Below, piece after piece: positions 28,966 to 38,221 of a stretch of 64,000 bases of DNA; positions within the stretch are counted from its first letter, which is position 1, and each line of letters opens with the position of its first letter. Both the position numbers and the translations under genes were made by a program. The notes below the pieces were generated by a model. The model did not search any database and had not been told where the DNA came from. It saw nothing but the letters and a program-made list of their open reading frames with translations. This DNA is from Skermania piniformis (GTDB taxonomy: Bacteria; Actinomycetota; Actinomycetes; Mycobacteriales; Mycobacteriaceae). The stretch covers positions 868,001-932,000 of the forward strand of contig NZ_CP079105.1 in the NCBI RefSeq assembly GCF_019285775.1. The letters are read 5' to 3'.

Positions 28966-28995
28966 TTGGACCGTGACCTGCCAACTCGCTAGAGT
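28966..28995 (+). promoter_or_regulatory. Probable rplN operon promoter (TTGGAC, 18 bp, TAGAGT)
   Basis: TTGGAC at 28966 and TAGAGT at 28990 are 18 bases apart, with a start near 29002 and a leader of about 145 bases before rplN. The -35 is close to those before rpsJ, rpsH and infA. It would restore expression of this ribosomal block, which the 21 kb insertion separated from the S10 promoter. Confidence 0.5.
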
Positions 28996-29148
28996 GGCGT
29001 GGTTGCCTGTGGATGTGTTATGTCCACGATCCGGCACACGAACCCTCAGACGGTGGCAAGGCCGCTGGCAGGCGTGTGTCGGTGGCGGCACGACCATGTC
29101 CGCCCGGGTCGGTATCCGGCGGGCGTCAGCGCCAGGTCAGGAGAGAGA

Positions 29149-29517
29149 GTGATTCAGCAGGAGTCGCGACTGCGGGTCGCCGACAACACCGGGGCGAAGG
29201 AGATCCTTTGCATCCGGGTGCTCGGTGGGTCGTCGCGTCGCTACGCCGGGATCGGCGACGTCATCGTCGCCACCGTCAAGGACGCGATCCCCGGCGGCAA
29301 CGTCAAGCGCGGCGACGTCGTGAAGGCCGTCGTCGTACGCACCAAGAAGGAACGGCGGCGGCCGGACGGGAGCTACATCCGGTTCGACGAGAACGCCGCG
29401 GTTCTGATCAAGCCGGACAACGATCCGCGCGGTACCCGCATCTTCGGCCCGGTCGGGCGCGAACTGCGGGAAAAGAAGTTCATGAAGATCGTTTCGCTCG
29501 CCCCGGAGGTGCTGTAG
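29149..29517 (+). CDS. rplN: 50S ribosomal protein L14
   Basis: Exactly 122 residues, the universal L14 length: (M)[26 protein letters not shown] at the start and [28 protein letters not shown] at the end. L14 contacts 16S rRNA across the subunit interface. GTG at 29149 follows AGGAGAGAGA. It resumes the spc gene order 21 kb after rpsQ, and is followed by rplX after 2 bases. Confidence 0.97.
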   Translation: MIQQESRLRVADNTGAKEILCIRVLGGSSRRYAGIGDVIVATVKDAIPGGNVKRGDVVKAVVVRTKKERRRPDGSYIRFDENAAVLIKPDNDPRGTRIFGPVGRELREKKFMKIVSLAPEVL

Positions 29518-29519
29518 CG

Positions 29520-29834
29520 ATGAAGGTGCACAAGGGCGACACGGTGCTCGTCATCTCGGGTAAAGACAAGGGCGCCAAGGGCAAGGTCATCCAGGCCTAT
29601 CCCAAGGACGAGCGGGTGCTCGTCGAAGGGGTGAACCGGATCAAGAAGCACACTGCGCAGTCGGCGAATCAGCGCGGCGCGTCCTCGGGCGGCATCGTGA
29701 CCCAGGAGGCCCCGATTCATGTGTCGAACGTGATGGTGGTCGACTCCGACGGCAAGCCGACCCGTGTGGGATACCGCACCGACGAGAACGGCAAGCGGGT
29801 CCGCATCTCCCGGCGCAACGGGAAGGACATCTGA
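29520..29834 (+). CDS. rplX: 50S ribosomal protein L24
   Basis: A 104-residue L24 with the KOW motif [20 protein letters not shown] at the N-terminus. L24 starts 50S assembly at the 5' end of 23S rRNA. Between the two domains is [21 protein letters not shown], typical of the family. Its stop shares a base with the rplE ATG (TGATG). Confidence 0.97.
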   Translation: MKVHKGDTVLVISGKDKGAKGKVIQAYPKDERVLVEGVNRIKKHTAQSANQRGASSGGIVTQEAPIHVSNVMVVDSDGKPTRVGYRTDENGKRVRISRRNGKDI

Positions 29835-30397
29835 TGACGACGACCGAGCGTGTGCAGCCGCGACTGAAGCTGCGGTACCGCGAAGAGATCAAGGACGCGC
29901 TGAACGGCGAGTTCAGCTACGCCAACGTGATGCAGATCCCGGGCGTGGTGAAGGTCGTGGTGAACATGGGCGTCGGCGACGCCGCCCGTGACGCCAAGCT
30001 GATCAACGGTGCGGTGGCCGATCTGGCGCTGATCACCGGGCAGAAGCCGGAGATCCGCAAGGCGCGCAAGTCGATCGCGCAGTTCAAGCTGCGCGAAGGC
30101 ATGCCGATCGGTGCCCGGGTGACCCTGCGTGGCGACCGGATGTGGGAGTTCCTCGATCGGCTGGTGTCGATCGCGCTGCCGCGTATCCGCGACTTCCGTG
30201 GGTTGTCGCCGAAGCAGTTCGACGGCAACGGCAACTACACCTTCGGGCTGAACGAGCAGTCGATGTTCCATGAGATCGACGTGGACAAGATCGATCGTCC
30301 GCGCGGCATGGATATCACCATCGTGACCTCCGCCACCAACGACGAGGAAGGCCGTGCACTGCTCCGGCACCTCGGTTTCCCGTTCAAGGAGAACTGA
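29834..30397 (+). CDS. rplE: 50S ribosomal protein L5
   Basis: L5 (187 residues) binds 5S rRNA and contacts the P-site t[54 protein letters not shown] and [19 protein letters not shown] are all L5 signatures. Start overlaps rplX by one base and the stop precedes rpsN by 4 bases. No irregularity is visible. Confidence 0.97.
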   Translation: MTTTERVQPRLKLRYREEIKDALNGEFSYANVMQIPGVVKVVVNMGVGDAARDAKLINGAVADLALITGQKPEIRKARKSIAQFKLREGMPIGARVTLRGDRMWEFLDRLVSIALPRIRDFRGLSPKQFDGNGNYTFGLNEQSMFHEIDVDKIDRPRGMDITIVTSATNDEEGRALLRHLGFPFKEN

Positions 30398-30401
30398 CCA
30401 T

Positions 30402-30587
30402 ATGGCCAAGAAAGCTCTGATCAACAAGGCCGCCAAGAAGCCGAAGTTCGCGGTGCGCGCCTACACCCGGTGCCAGCGTTGCGGCCGGCCGCACGCGGTG
30501 TACCGCAAGTTCGGTCTCTGCCGGGTCTGCGTCCGGGAAATGGCGCATCGCGGCGAGCTGCCGGGCGTGCACAAGAGCAGCTGGTAA
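30402..30587 (+). CDS. rpsN: 30S ribosomal protein S14, zinc-binding (type Z)
   Basis: The 61-residue short S14 has the zinc ribbon C-x2-C-x12-C-x2-C ([10 protein letters not shown] ... CRVCVREM), marking the zinc-containing form. Many actinobacteria also have a zinc-free paralogue used in zinc shortage; none is in this window. S14 is in the 30S head. It is the last gene of this short block: a terminator-like hairpin follows and rpsH, normally next, is 10 kb away. Confidence 0.97.
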   Translation: MAKKALINKAAKKPKFAVRAYTRCQRCGRPHAVYRKFGLCRVCVREMAHRGELPGVHKSSW

Positions 30588-30602
30588 CTGCGCGCAGCTG
30601 AA

Positions 30603-30639
30603 CAAAGGCGTGGCCCACCGATGGTGGACCACGCCTTTG
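30603..30639. terminator. Bidirectional terminator-like hairpin after rpsN
   Basis: CAAAGGCGTGG and CCACGCCTTTG pair over 11 bases, and CCACC / GGTGG around a GAT loop extends the stem. It lies between the ends of the convergent rpsN and coiled-coil genes and can end transcription from both. The short T/A runs (TTT, AAA) at the outer edge support this. Confidence 0.75.
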
Positions 30640-30659
30640 CTGTCGGTCGTCCCGACCGT

Positions 30660-31088
30660 TCAATCGTCTCGATCGTCGATGAGCCGATCGAGCAGACCGA
30701 CGATCTGCTGCTGCCCCGCTGCCAGGGTGTCGAACTTGGTGCGTACTTCCACGCCGAGCGCCTGTAGTCCCTCGCCGAAACGGGCCTGTTCGGCACGGAT
30801 ATCGGCGATGTCGGCTCGTGTGGCGTTGTGTAGCCGGAGATTGCGCTCGTAATCTGCGCGGACGTCGCTGCGCAGCTCGCGGACGTCGCCGCGTAGGTCG
30901 CCGACTTCGCCGCGCAGGCCGTTCACCTCGATCCGCAGTTCGCGGACCTCTGCGCGCCCTTCGCGGAACTCGATGCGGATATCGCGGAACTCGGCTCTGA
31001 CCTCCGCTATTCGGAGCTTCTTCTTCATGTTCACAGCTTCGGCCTCGAGTGCTTCGACCCGAGCTTCCAGCTCCCCCTCGTCGTTCAT
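30660..31088 (-). CDS. Coiled-coil hypothetical protein
   Basis: About 142 residues, almost entirely charged coiled coil: after MNDEGELEARVEALEAEA come repeating blocks such as FRDIRIEFREGRAEVRELRIEV, NGLRGEVGDLRGDVRELRSDV with a 7-residue spacing. The end, ALGVEVRTKFDTLAAGQQQIVGLLDRLID, is a second short helix. I know no function; length and pattern recall small scaffolding or bundling proteins. ATG at 31088 is used; an in-frame GTG 12 codons earlier is possible. It is convergent with rpsN. Confidence 0.6.
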   Translation of the reverse strand: MNDEGELEARVEALEAEAVNMKKKLRIAEVRAEFRDIRIEFREGRAEVRELRIEVNGLRGEVGDLRGDVRELRSDVRADYERNLRLHNATRADIADIRAEQARFGEGLQALGVEVRTKFDTLAAGQQQIVGLLDRLIDDRDD

Positions 31089-31217
31089 GGAACGAGCGTA
31101 GCGCCGGGCCCCGACAGGGTGCACCGCAACGATTCAGGGTGATCATTCTGCGGTTCCGCCGCGGATTTGTCCGGATCGGCGCAGGCTGAGGCAACGGTTC
31201 GATTCAGGGGGTTGGTT

Positions 31218-32708
31218 ATGGCGCACACCGATCAGTCGACGTCGAACGAGTCGCCGACCGAACTCAAACGGGTACTCGGGCCCGGTTTGCTGCTGTTGTT
31301 CATCGTCGGCGACATTCTCGGCGCCGGTGTCTACGCGGTGACCGGGCAGATGATCTCCTACGTCGGCGGCATGGCGTGGTTGCCGTTCGCGCTCGCCTTC
31401 ATCGTCGCGACGTTGACGGCGTTCTCCTACTTGGAGTTGGTCACCAAGTACCCGCAGGCGGCCGGCGCAGCGCTCTACGCGCACAAGGCATTCGGCATCC
31501 ACTTCGTCACCTTCCTGGTCGCGTTCGCGGTCATCTGTTCCGGGATCACCAGCGCGGCGACCTCGTCGAATGTCGTCGCCGGGAACCTGCTGGTCGGACT
31601 CCACGAGACGTTCGGCGCGGGCGACGGCCTCGGCTGGTTCGAGGTTCCCGAGGGCCGCACGGCGCAGTTGGTGGTCGCCCTGGCCTTCATGGTTCTCCTG
31701 GCGCTGGTCAATCTGCGTGGCGTCGGCGAGTCGGTGAAGTTCAACGTGATTCTGACGCTGCTCGAGATGGCCGCGTTGGCGATCGTGATCACCATCGGGT
31801 TCGTCGCCGCCGCACGCGGTACCGGTGAGGGCGACGTCGCCAACCTGCTGGTTTTCGAGGATCCCAACGAGAAGGGGTGGTTTCTCGCGGTCACCATCGC
31901 GACCACGATCGCCTTCTTCGCCATGGTGGGTTTCGAGGACTCGGTGAACATGGTCGAGGAGACCAAGAACCCGGAAAAGATCTTCCCCAGGATGATGCTG
32001 ACCGGCCTCGGCATCGCCTGCCTCATCTACATTCTGGTGGTCGTGGCGGTGGTCGCCGTGCTGCCGCTGGACTACAACTCCGGCGACGAGGGCATCCTGC
32101 TGCACGTTGTGCGGCTCGGCGCGCCGTCGATTCCGATCGACGAGATATTTCCCTACCTCACGGTGTTCGCAGTGGCGAACACCGCGCTGATCAATATGTT
32201 GATGGCCAGTCGACTGCTCTACGGGATGGCCTGTCAAGGGGTGCTGCCCCGGCCGTTGGGTGCGGTGTTGCCCGGTCGCCGCTCGCCGTGGCTGGCCATT
32301 CTCTTCTCGACCGCGTTGGCCTTGATCCTCATCCTGGTGGTCAACCAGTTGTCCGGGAACTCGGTGGTCGGTGCGCTGTCCGGAACCACCGGCTTGCTGC
32401 TGTTGTGTGTCTTCGCGGTGGTCAACGTCGCGTGCCTGGTGCTCAAGCGCCGCGCGGACAAAGTTTTCTTCCGGGCACCGGTGTGGGTTCCGGTCAGCGG
32501 GGCGATCCTCTGCTTGTTCCTGGCCGGCCCCTGGGCGCGAACCTCGACGCAGCTGATCCAGTACAAGATCGCCGGGGCGATGATCGGACTCGGGGTGGTG
32601 CTGTGGGCGATCACCTACATATTCCACAAGCGATCCGGGGCCGGAACCGGCTTCAGCGACATCGATCATCTTGCTGCGGACGAGGATCCGGCGAACCGGC
32701 GGGATTGA
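31218..32708 (+). CDS. APC-superfamily amino acid permease
   Basis: A 496-residue membrane transporter with about 12 hydrophobic segments. The first, LLLLFIVGDILGAGVYAVTG, has the G-D-x-x-G-A-G substrate loop of the APC family; GFEDSVNMVEETKNPEKIFPR matches the conserved loop after segment 6. Substrate is probably an amino acid or amine, not specified by sequence. ATG at 31218 follows a GGGGG tract. The end overlaps the convergent TetR gene by 56 bases, which is unusual in this region. Confidence 0.88.
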   Translation: MAHTDQSTSNESPTELKRVLGPGLLLLFIVGDILGAGVYAVTGQMISYVGGMAWLPFALAFIVATLTAFSYLELVTKYPQAAGAALYAHKAFGIHFVTFLVAFAVICSGITSAATSSNVVAGNLLVGLHETFGAGDGLGWFEVPEGRTAQLVVALAFMVLLALVNLRGVGESVKFNVILTLLEMAALAIVITIGFVAAARGTGEGDVANLLVFEDPNEKGWFLAVTIATTIAFFAMVGFEDSVNMVEETKNPEKIFPRMMLTGLGIACLIYILVVVAVVAVLPLDYNSGDEGILLHVVRLGAPSIPIDEIFPYLTVFAVANTALINMLMASRLLYGMACQGVLPRPLGAVLPGRRSPWLAILFSTALALILILVVNQLSGNSVVGALSGTTGLLLLCVFAVVNVACLVLKRRADKVFFRAPVWVPVSGAILCLFLAGPWARTSTQLIQYKIAGAMIGLGVVLWAITYIFHKRSGAGTGFSDIDHLAADEDPANRRD

Positions 32709-33339
32709 CCGGCAGTCGTGCGCCGCCGCTCGACAACAGGGCCGTCGATCCGGCTACCGCAGTCTCGACGATGTCCCGGGGATCGGCACCATCCTCGACC
32801 GTCAACGCGCTCAGCTCACGTAGGCCGCCGAACAGCAGGATCGCCGTCCGGCGATCGATCGGCGCGATCCCGGCCCGAGAAAAGCCCGGGCTGGAACTCA
32901 GCTCGACGAACATCTCGACGAACGCCATCATTCCCCAACGCTGGACCGTACGGACGTCGCGCTCCAGTCCGGGGAGCTCGCGAATCCAACTCAGCGTGAT
33001 CGCCGGTCGGGTTGCCAGGTCGTCCACCCACACCTCGATCGCCTGCCGGACCTGAACCTGCCAGTCTGCGTCGGGATCGACTGCGGCCCGGATTCGGGCG
33101 ACCAACTCCTGATTGCTGACGGTCAGGAGCTCGACGAAGCACTCCTGCTTGCCGGCGAACACGTCGTAGAAGGTGCGTTTGGACGTACGCGCATGGCGCA
33201 CGATGTCGGCGACGGTGGTGGCGCGATAGCCCCGTTCTCCGATCGAAGCGGCCAAACCGTCGAGCAGCCGAGCTCGGAACGCGCTGCCGACGCCTGCGGT
33301 CGGGCCCGCACCCGGCAGCTCGACCGGTGTATCCGCCAT
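32653..33339 (-). CDS. TetR-family repressor next to a CYP138-like gene
   Basis: The 228-residue protein has a TetR DNA-binding part, LLDGLAASIGERGYRATTVADIVRHARTSKRTFYDVFAGKQECF, and a C-terminal ligand domain. ATG at 33339 follows GGAGG by 6 bases. It diverges from the P450 gene with three short palindromes in between. In Mycobacterium tuberculosis the TetR gene Rv0135c stands in the same way beside cyp138, so this is likely an orthologous pair and the repressor of the P450. Its 3' end overlaps that of the permease gene. Confidence 0.87.
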   Translation of the reverse strand: MADTPVELPGAGPTAGVGSAFRARLLDGLAASIGERGYRATTVADIVRHARTSKRTFYDVFAGKQECFVELLTVSNQELVARIRAAVDPDADWQVQVRQAIEVWVDDLATRPAITLSWIRELPGLERDVRTVQRWGMMAFVEMFVELSSSPGFSRAGIAPIDRRTAILLFGGLRELSALTVEDGADPRDIVETAVAGSTALLSSGGARLPVNPAGSPDPRPQQDDRCR

Positions 33340-33377
33340 GCTGGCCTCCGCGGTCACGCTGTTGCTGGGCAACTCAT

Positions 33378-33428
33378 GGTACTGCGGAGTACCGTAGAGC
33401 TACGGAGCGCGGTACGCAGTAGTACCGC
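33378..33428. promoter_or_regulatory. Three adjacent inverted repeats between tetR and the P450 gene
   Basis: Side by side are GGTACT-GCGG-AGTACC (33378-33393), CCGTAG-AG-CTACGG (33392-33405) and GCGGTAC-N6-GTACCGC (33409-33428), each perfect. The shared GGTAC/GTACC half-site makes the first and third likely binding sites of the divergent TetR protein. The region also holds the promoters of both genes. Confidence 0.65.
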
Positions 33429-33450
33429 TGGTCGGACGGAGTGGTGCGGC

Positions 33451-34791
33451 ATGACCGAAACGGTCGCAGTCGGTGCGCAAGGTGCTACGTCGGGCCCCGG
33501 GCGGCGCCCGCCGCGCCCGCCGCTGCCGATGCTCGTGCAGGGGTTCATGTTCGCCGGCTTTCGTCGCCGCACGCTGCGCCGGTTGCGTGATCGATACGGT
33601 CCGGTGTACGCGCTGAACCTCCCGGTCTTCGGCTCCACCGTGGTGATGTCCGACCCGGAGCTGGTGCGTGCGGTATTCACCGCCGACGCCGAGGACCTGG
33701 TCAACATCCGGCCGAGCTTGAGTCGCCTTTTCGGACCCGGTTCCGTGTTCGCCCTCGACGGACGTGCGCATCGCGAGCGCCGCAAGCTGCTGGGTCCGCC
33801 GTTCCACGGTCGTAGCATCAAGAACTACGAGCAGGTCATCGAGGAAGAGACGGTGCGTGAGTCGGCCGGCTGGGTGGACGGGACCGAGCTCCGAACGTTG
33901 GAGCCGATGAACCGGATCACGCTGAACGTGATCCTGCGAACCGTGTTCGGGGCCGACGGTGCCGAACTCGACGAGTTGCGTCGGATCATTCCGCCTTGGG
34001 TCACGCTCGGTTCACGGGTAGCGACGCTGCCCGAACCACCGTTCCCGACCAGCCGTTTTTCCCCGTGGGGCCGGTTGGCGGAGTTCCGCCAGACCTTCGA
34101 CCGGGTGGTCGATGCGTTGATCGACAAGGCGCAGGCCGATCCCGAGCTCGACGAGCGCACCGACATCCTCGCCTTGCTGTTACGCAGCCGCTACGACGAC
34201 GGTTCGACGATGTCGCGCCGGGATGTCGCCGACGAGCTGCTGACCTTGCTCGGCGCCGGGCATGAGACGACGGCGTCGTCCCTGAGTTGGGCATTCGAGC
34301 GACTTCGCCGGCACCCCGCAGTTCTTGCCGAACTGGTCGCCGAGGTCGACGCCGGTGGCCGGGACTTCCGGCAGGCGACGATTCTGGAACTGCAGCGGGC
34401 GCGGACAGTGATCGACTTCGCCGGTCGCCATGTGGCGGCGACACATTTCGACCTGGGGGAGTGGCGGATTCCGCACGGCAGTTCGATCATCGTCAGCATC
34501 GCCGACCTGCACGAGAACGCCGATATCTTTCCGAATCCCGAGCGGTTCGATCCGCATCGGTTCGTCGACAGCAAGCCGCCGACCTTCGCGTGGGTTCCGT
34601 TCGGTGGCGGCACCCGCCGCTGCATCGGTGCGGCGTTCGCGAACACCGAGATGGACGTCGTGCTGCGCACCGTTTTGCAGCGCTTCCACCTGGAGACCGA
34701 TACCGCACCGGACGAGAAGGTGCACAGTCGCGGCGTCGCCTACGTCCCCGGGGACGGCGGGCGGGTAGTGCTGCACCGGCGGAAGGTCTGA
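33451..34791 (+). CDS. Cytochrome P450, CYP138-like
   Basis: A 446-residue haem monooxygenase with the oxygen-binding I-helix AGHETT near residue 269, ExxR in ILELQRARTVIDFAGRH, ERFDPHRF and the haem ligand loop FGGGTRRCIGAAFAN near 385. The N-terminus PGRRPPRPPLPMLVQGFMF lacks a membrane anchor. The ExxR-R-x-V-I-D-F-A-x-R segment is that of the mycobacterial CYP138/CYP135 group; their substrates are unknown. GGAG precedes ATG at 33451. Expression is probably controlled by the divergent TetR protein. Confidence 0.9.
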   Translation: MTETVAVGAQGATSGPGRRPPRPPLPMLVQGFMFAGFRRRTLRRLRDRYGPVYALNLPVFGSTVVMSDPELVRAVFTADAEDLVNIRPSLSRLFGPGSVFALDGRAHRERRKLLGPPFHGRSIKNYEQVIEEETVRESAGWVDGTELRTLEPMNRITLNVILRTVFGADGAELDELRRIIPPWVTLGSRVATLPEPPFPTSRFSPWGRLAEFRQTFDRVVDALIDKAQADPELDERTDILALLLRSRYDDGSTMSRRDVADELLTLLGAGHETTASSLSWAFERLRRHPAVLAELVAEVDAGGRDFRQATILELQRARTVIDFAGRHVAATHFDLGEWRIPHGSSIIVSIADLHENADIFPNPERFDPHRFVDSKPPTFAWVPFGGGTRRCIGAAFANTEMDVVLRTVLQRFHLETDTAPDEKVHSRGVAYVPGDGGRVVLHRRKV

Positions 34792-36105
34792 TCAGCGGCC
34801 GAGGATCCCGCCCAGGGCACTGCCGCCGACGCCCGCCTGCTGGCCCGCACCCGCACCGGCGATCAGGCCGCCGGGTGGCTGCTCGGACGGCTGCACGATG
34901 ACGAAGCCGCGGCCGGAAAACGACAGGGTGAACCGTTCGCCGGTGCTGCGGCCCATGAGCGTCCCCAGATTGAACGAGTCGTTGGCTTTCCGGCCTACCT
35001 GCAGGCTGGACGACCACGCCACCGCGGCCTGCGGGTCGGCATAGGTCGGTTGGTCGACGTTCAGCACGACCGGGGCGCCTTCGGTGGTGATCGCGATCCG
35101 GCCGCGGCCGGTGAAGACACAGTTGAACAGACCCGCGTTGCCCGCTGCAGCGGCGCCGCGGACCCGGCCGATCTCGTAGGACAGGGTCGGCTCGAAGCAG
35201 AGCACGTTGGCGCCGTTGATCGTCAGCCCGTCGCTGCCGTCCAGATCGATCAGATGCACCTCGGCGGCCGCGTTGGCGACGAACAGGTCGCCGTGCCCGC
35301 TCACCTTCATCAGCGGCACCCCCTCGCCGGACAGGTGTTGCCGGATGGCGCGGCCGATGCCGCCGGCGCCGAGCGCCTGGAACCGCATCTCGCCCTGGTA
35401 GGCGACCATCGAGCCGGCTCGGACGAGGACCTCGCCCTGCAACCCGACGCGGGCCATCTTGCTGCCCTGCTTCTGGATGCCGAGGCCGGCTACTTCTGCG
35501 TGGGTCGGGCTGAACAGGTCACTGTGCATCGCACTGGCTCCTCCGGTCGGTGGCGGCGGTGGCGGTACCACCGGGGTGACGCCCGGCGGTGGACCCACCG
35601 GCGCTGGTGACGGTTCCGGCTCGGCGTCGACGTCGATGCCGAAAGCGGTGGCGATCCCGGCCAGGCCGTCGTCGAAACCCTGGCCGACCGCGCGCACCTT
35701 CCAGGCCGCGTCCCGCCGGTAGATTTCGACGCACACCACCGCCGACTCGCTGGTCAGCCCGGTGATCTCGAAGCTCAGCGGGCCGACCGTGGCGACCAGT
35801 GCGCCGGCGTTCGCGAAGGTAGGCGGTCCCGATCCGTCCAGGCTGGCGGTCACCGCGACGGTATCGACGTCGGCCGGGATCGCTCGGGTGTCGATCTCGA
35901 CGACGTCGCCCTGCCCCCGCCCGTGGTGGTAGGAGACGCCGGGACCGACCGGGTTGTTGAAGAACACGAGATCGGTGTCGGAACGGACCCGCCCGTCCCG
36001 ACCGAGCAGCAGCGCGGACACATCCAGCGGGGCCGCGCATCGCACACCGACCGTCAGCTGTTCGCTCGGTGCCGGACAGTTCTCCCCACGGGCCAGGCTG
36101 CGCAC
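34792..36105 (-). CDS. TerD-AIM24 fusion protein
   Basis: Two domains in one 437-residue protein. Residues about 1-155 are TerD-like: LDVSALLLGRDGRVRSDTDLVFFNNP, YHHGRGQGDVVEIDTRAIPADVDTVAV and FEITGLTSESAVVCVEIYRRDAAWKV, with the acidic residues that bind calcium in TerD proteins. A proline-rich linker follows (about 165-190). Residues about 195-415 are an AIM24 domain, a beta-rich trimeric fold (GLQGEVLVRAGSMVAYQGEMRF; GLFNCVFTGRGRIAITTEGAP). TerD proteins belong to stress systems linked to tellurite or phage response. No ter genes are adjacent. The stop of the P450 gene touches its stop. Confidence 0.82.
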   Translation of the reverse strand: MRSLARGENCPAPSEQLTVGVRCAAPLDVSALLLGRDGRVRSDTDLVFFNNPVGPGVSYHHGRGQGDVVEIDTRAIPADVDTVAVTASLDGSGPPTFANAGALVATVGPLSFEITGLTSESAVVCVEIYRRDAAWKVRAVGQGFDDGLAGIATAFGIDVDAEPEPSPAPVGPPPGVTPVVPPPPPPTGGASAMHSDLFSPTHAEVAGLGIQKQGSKMARVGLQGEVLVRAGSMVAYQGEMRFQALGAGGIGRAIRQHLSGEGVPLMKVSGHGDLFVANAAAEVHLIDLDGSDGLTINGANVLCFEPTLSYEIGRVRGAAAAGNAGLFNCVFTGRGRIAITTEGAPVVLNVDQPTYADPQAAVAWSSSLQVGRKANDSFNLGTLMGRSTGERFTLSFSGRGFVIVQPSEQPPGGLIAGAGAGQQAGVGGSALGGILGR

Positions 36106-36193
36106 TCCTCCAGTCTGCCAGCCGATCGTGCTCGCCCGGCCGGCCGGCGCGTGCCACGGGCCGGCGCAACGTGCCGTCGTGCAGCTCGGGCGT

Positions 36194-37030
36194 TCAGGTC
36201 CGGCGGCCGTACAACCGCATGGTCAGCGGGGCGAACACGATGACCAGACCGGCGCTCCACCCGAGCACGATCGCCAGCTGATCGAGTTCCAGGGTGTTCT
36301 GCATCAGGCCGCGGGTTGCCGTCGCCAGATGGCTGACCGGGTTGACCTCGGCGGCGGTCCGCAACCAGCCCGGCATGGTCTGTGGCTCGACCAGGATATT
36401 GCTGGTGAAGGCGAGGGGGAACATGATCAGCATGCTGGTCCCGAGCACCGCCTGCTCGGTGCGCATCAGCATCCCGATCGTGGTCCACACCCAGGACAGG
36501 CTGAATGCGAATACCATCACCAGCAGTGCTCCTGCCACGACTCCGAGCAGGCCGCCGTGTGGCCGGAATCCGACGAGCAGCCCGACCGCTACGGTCACCA
36601 CGAGGGCGATGGTGTACCGGCACAGATCGCCGACCAAGGCGCCGACCATCGGGGCCGCGCGCCAGATCGGCAGCGATCGGAACCGATCGAACACCCCTTT
36701 GCTCATGTCCTTGTTCAACGTTATCCCGGCGTACATCGACATCATCACCATCGTCTGGGTGAGGATGCCCGGAAGCAGGTACTGCACGTAGTCGGTCGGC
36801 GACCCGGCGATGGCACCGCCGAAGAGGTAGGTGAATACCAGGGTGAAGCTGATCGGAGTCAGAGTGACGTCGAGCAATTGCTCCGGCACGTGTTTGATCT
36901 TGAGTAGCGCTCGCCAGGTGAAGGTCAGCGAGGCCGACCACGCGGACGGTGGCCGGGGCCGCGCCTCGTTGTGCCGCAGCACGTCGGCAATCGTCGACGG
37001 CGCGATCGGCCGATCCGCGGTCGCGGTCAC
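36194..37030 (-). CDS. ABC-2 type exporter permease (DrrB-like)
   Basis: The 278-residue membrane protein has six hydrophobic segments, including [23 protein letters not shown] and the ABC-2 signature region [24 protein letters not shown]; a late segment reads [37 protein letters not shown], typical of DrrB. GTG at 37030 overlaps the ATPase stop by 4 bases, so the two subunits are made together. It exports a hydrophobic drug or lipid; the substrate is unknown. Confidence 0.88.
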   Translation of the reverse strand: MTATADRPIAPSTIADVLRHNEARPRPPSAWSASLTFTWRALLKIKHVPEQLLDVTLTPISFTLVFTYLFGGAIAGSPTDYVQYLLPGILTQTMVMMSMYAGITLNKDMSKGVFDRFRSLPIWRAAPMVGALVGDLCRYTIALVVTVAVGLLVGFRPHGGLLGVVAGALLVMVFAFSLSWVWTTIGMLMRTEQAVLGTSMLIMFPLAFTSNILVEPQTMPGWLRTAAEVNPVSHLATATRGLMQNTLELDQLAIVLGWSAGLVIVFAPLTMRLYGRRT

Positions 37031-37986
37031 CGGGTGCTCGGCTCGGTGTCGTCGGCGGTGGGCCGGCCGGTCAACGCCAGGAAGACCTCGTCGAGGCTGG
37101 GCCGGCCCAGGGCGAAGCTGGTCACCGCGATCTGGGCGGTATTCAGCGCCGGTAACGCCCGCGCTGCCACGGTCAGATCGTCGAGTCGAGCGGTCATCGC
37201 CGCGGGGTCCGATTCGGGCATCACCGGGATGCCCAGCGCCCGCGACAACACGTTCATCGCGGTCTCCCGCTGGTCCGGATCGGCCACGCGGACGTGCAGC
37301 GCCCCGGCGCCGACCGATGCCTTGAGCTCCCCGGGCGTCCCCTCGGCGATCACCCGGCCGTGGTCGATCACTGCGATTCGAGCCGCCAGCTGATCCGCTT
37401 CGTCCAGATACTGTGTGGTCAGCAGCACGGTCGTGCCGTTGGCGACCAGTGCGCGCACGATCTCCCAGACCTGATTGCGGCTGCGTGGATCCAGTCCGGT
37501 CGTCGGTTCGTCCAAAAAGATCAGTTCCGGAGTGACGACGATGCTGGCGGCGATGTCCATTCGCCGGCGCATCCCACCGGAGTAGTTCTTGACGTAGCGG
37601 TTGCCGGCGTCGGTCAGGTCGAACGCGGTCAGCAGGTGGGCCGCTCGGGTCCGCGCTGCCGCCCAGGAGTATCCGTTGAGCCGGGCCAGCAGGACCAGGT
37701 TCTCGGTTCCGGTCAGGTCCTCGTCCAGCGAGGCGAACTGACCGGTGAGCGCCACCTTCGCCCGAACGGCGGCGGCGTCGACGGCGACGTCGTGGCCGAG
37801 GACGCGCGCGTACCCCCCGTCGATCGGCAGCAGGGTTGCCAGCATCCGAATGGTCGTCGTCTTGCCGGCGCCGTTCGGCCCGAGCAGGCCGTACACGCAT
37901 CCCGCCGGGACCTGGAGATCGACGCCGTCCACCGCGACGTGGCGGCCGAAGCGCTTTACCAGGCCGTTGGTTTCGATGGCGAGCAT
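37027..37986 (-). CDS. ABC exporter ATPase (DrrA-like)
   Basis: A 319-residue ATPase with Walker [11 protein letters not shown] near residue 37, the ABC signature [12 protein letters not shown], Walker [13 protein letters not shown] and the H-loop position occupied by Gln ([12 protein letters not shown]), as in DrrA proteins. The C-terminal 90 residues ([21 protein letters not shown]) form the DrrA-type regulatory tail. It powers the downstream permease. Daunorubicin-resistance-like exporters are common in actinobacteria and often move lipids. Confidence 0.9.
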   Translation of the reverse strand: MLAIETNGLVKRFGRHVAVDGVDLQVPAGCVYGLLGPNGAGKTTTIRMLATLLPIDGGYARVLGHDVAVDAAAVRAKVALTGQFASLDEDLTGTENLVLLARLNGYSWAAARTRAAHLLTAFDLTDAGNRYVKNYSGGMRRRMDIAASIVVTPELIFLDEPTTGLDPRSRNQVWEIVRALVANGTTVLLTTQYLDEADQLAARIAVIDHGRVIAEGTPGELKASVGAGALHVRVADPDQRETAMNVLSRALGIPVMPESDPAAMTARLDDLTVAARALPALNTAQIAVTSFALGRPSLDEVFLALTGRPTADDTEPSTR

Positions 37987-38221
37987 CCGCCTGCCCTTCA
38001 GAACCGGATTCGTGGAACCAGGTAGGTAGCTCTTCGTCGTGGACGTCGGCGACTGTATCGGAGCTGCTTGCCGACCGGTCGGTGTCCGGCCCGGTCGTGA
38101 TCACAACGTTGGAATTCCGCGCCGGACGATTCGGTCGGCGGACCGAGCCGCGCGCATATTTTCCGACCGGGACCGGTCGTTCGGGATGCGCGCGGGGGCC
38201 ACGTTCGATAAGCATGGACCC

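Noticed and set aside
31143-32669. 508-codon minus-strand frame
   Set aside because: Gln/Asp/His-rich antisense shadow of the permease gene.
36194-38215. 673-codon open frame on the minus strand
   Set aside because: Its first part is an out-of-frame reading of the ABC ATPase gene; only the end from 37030 is a real gene (the permease).
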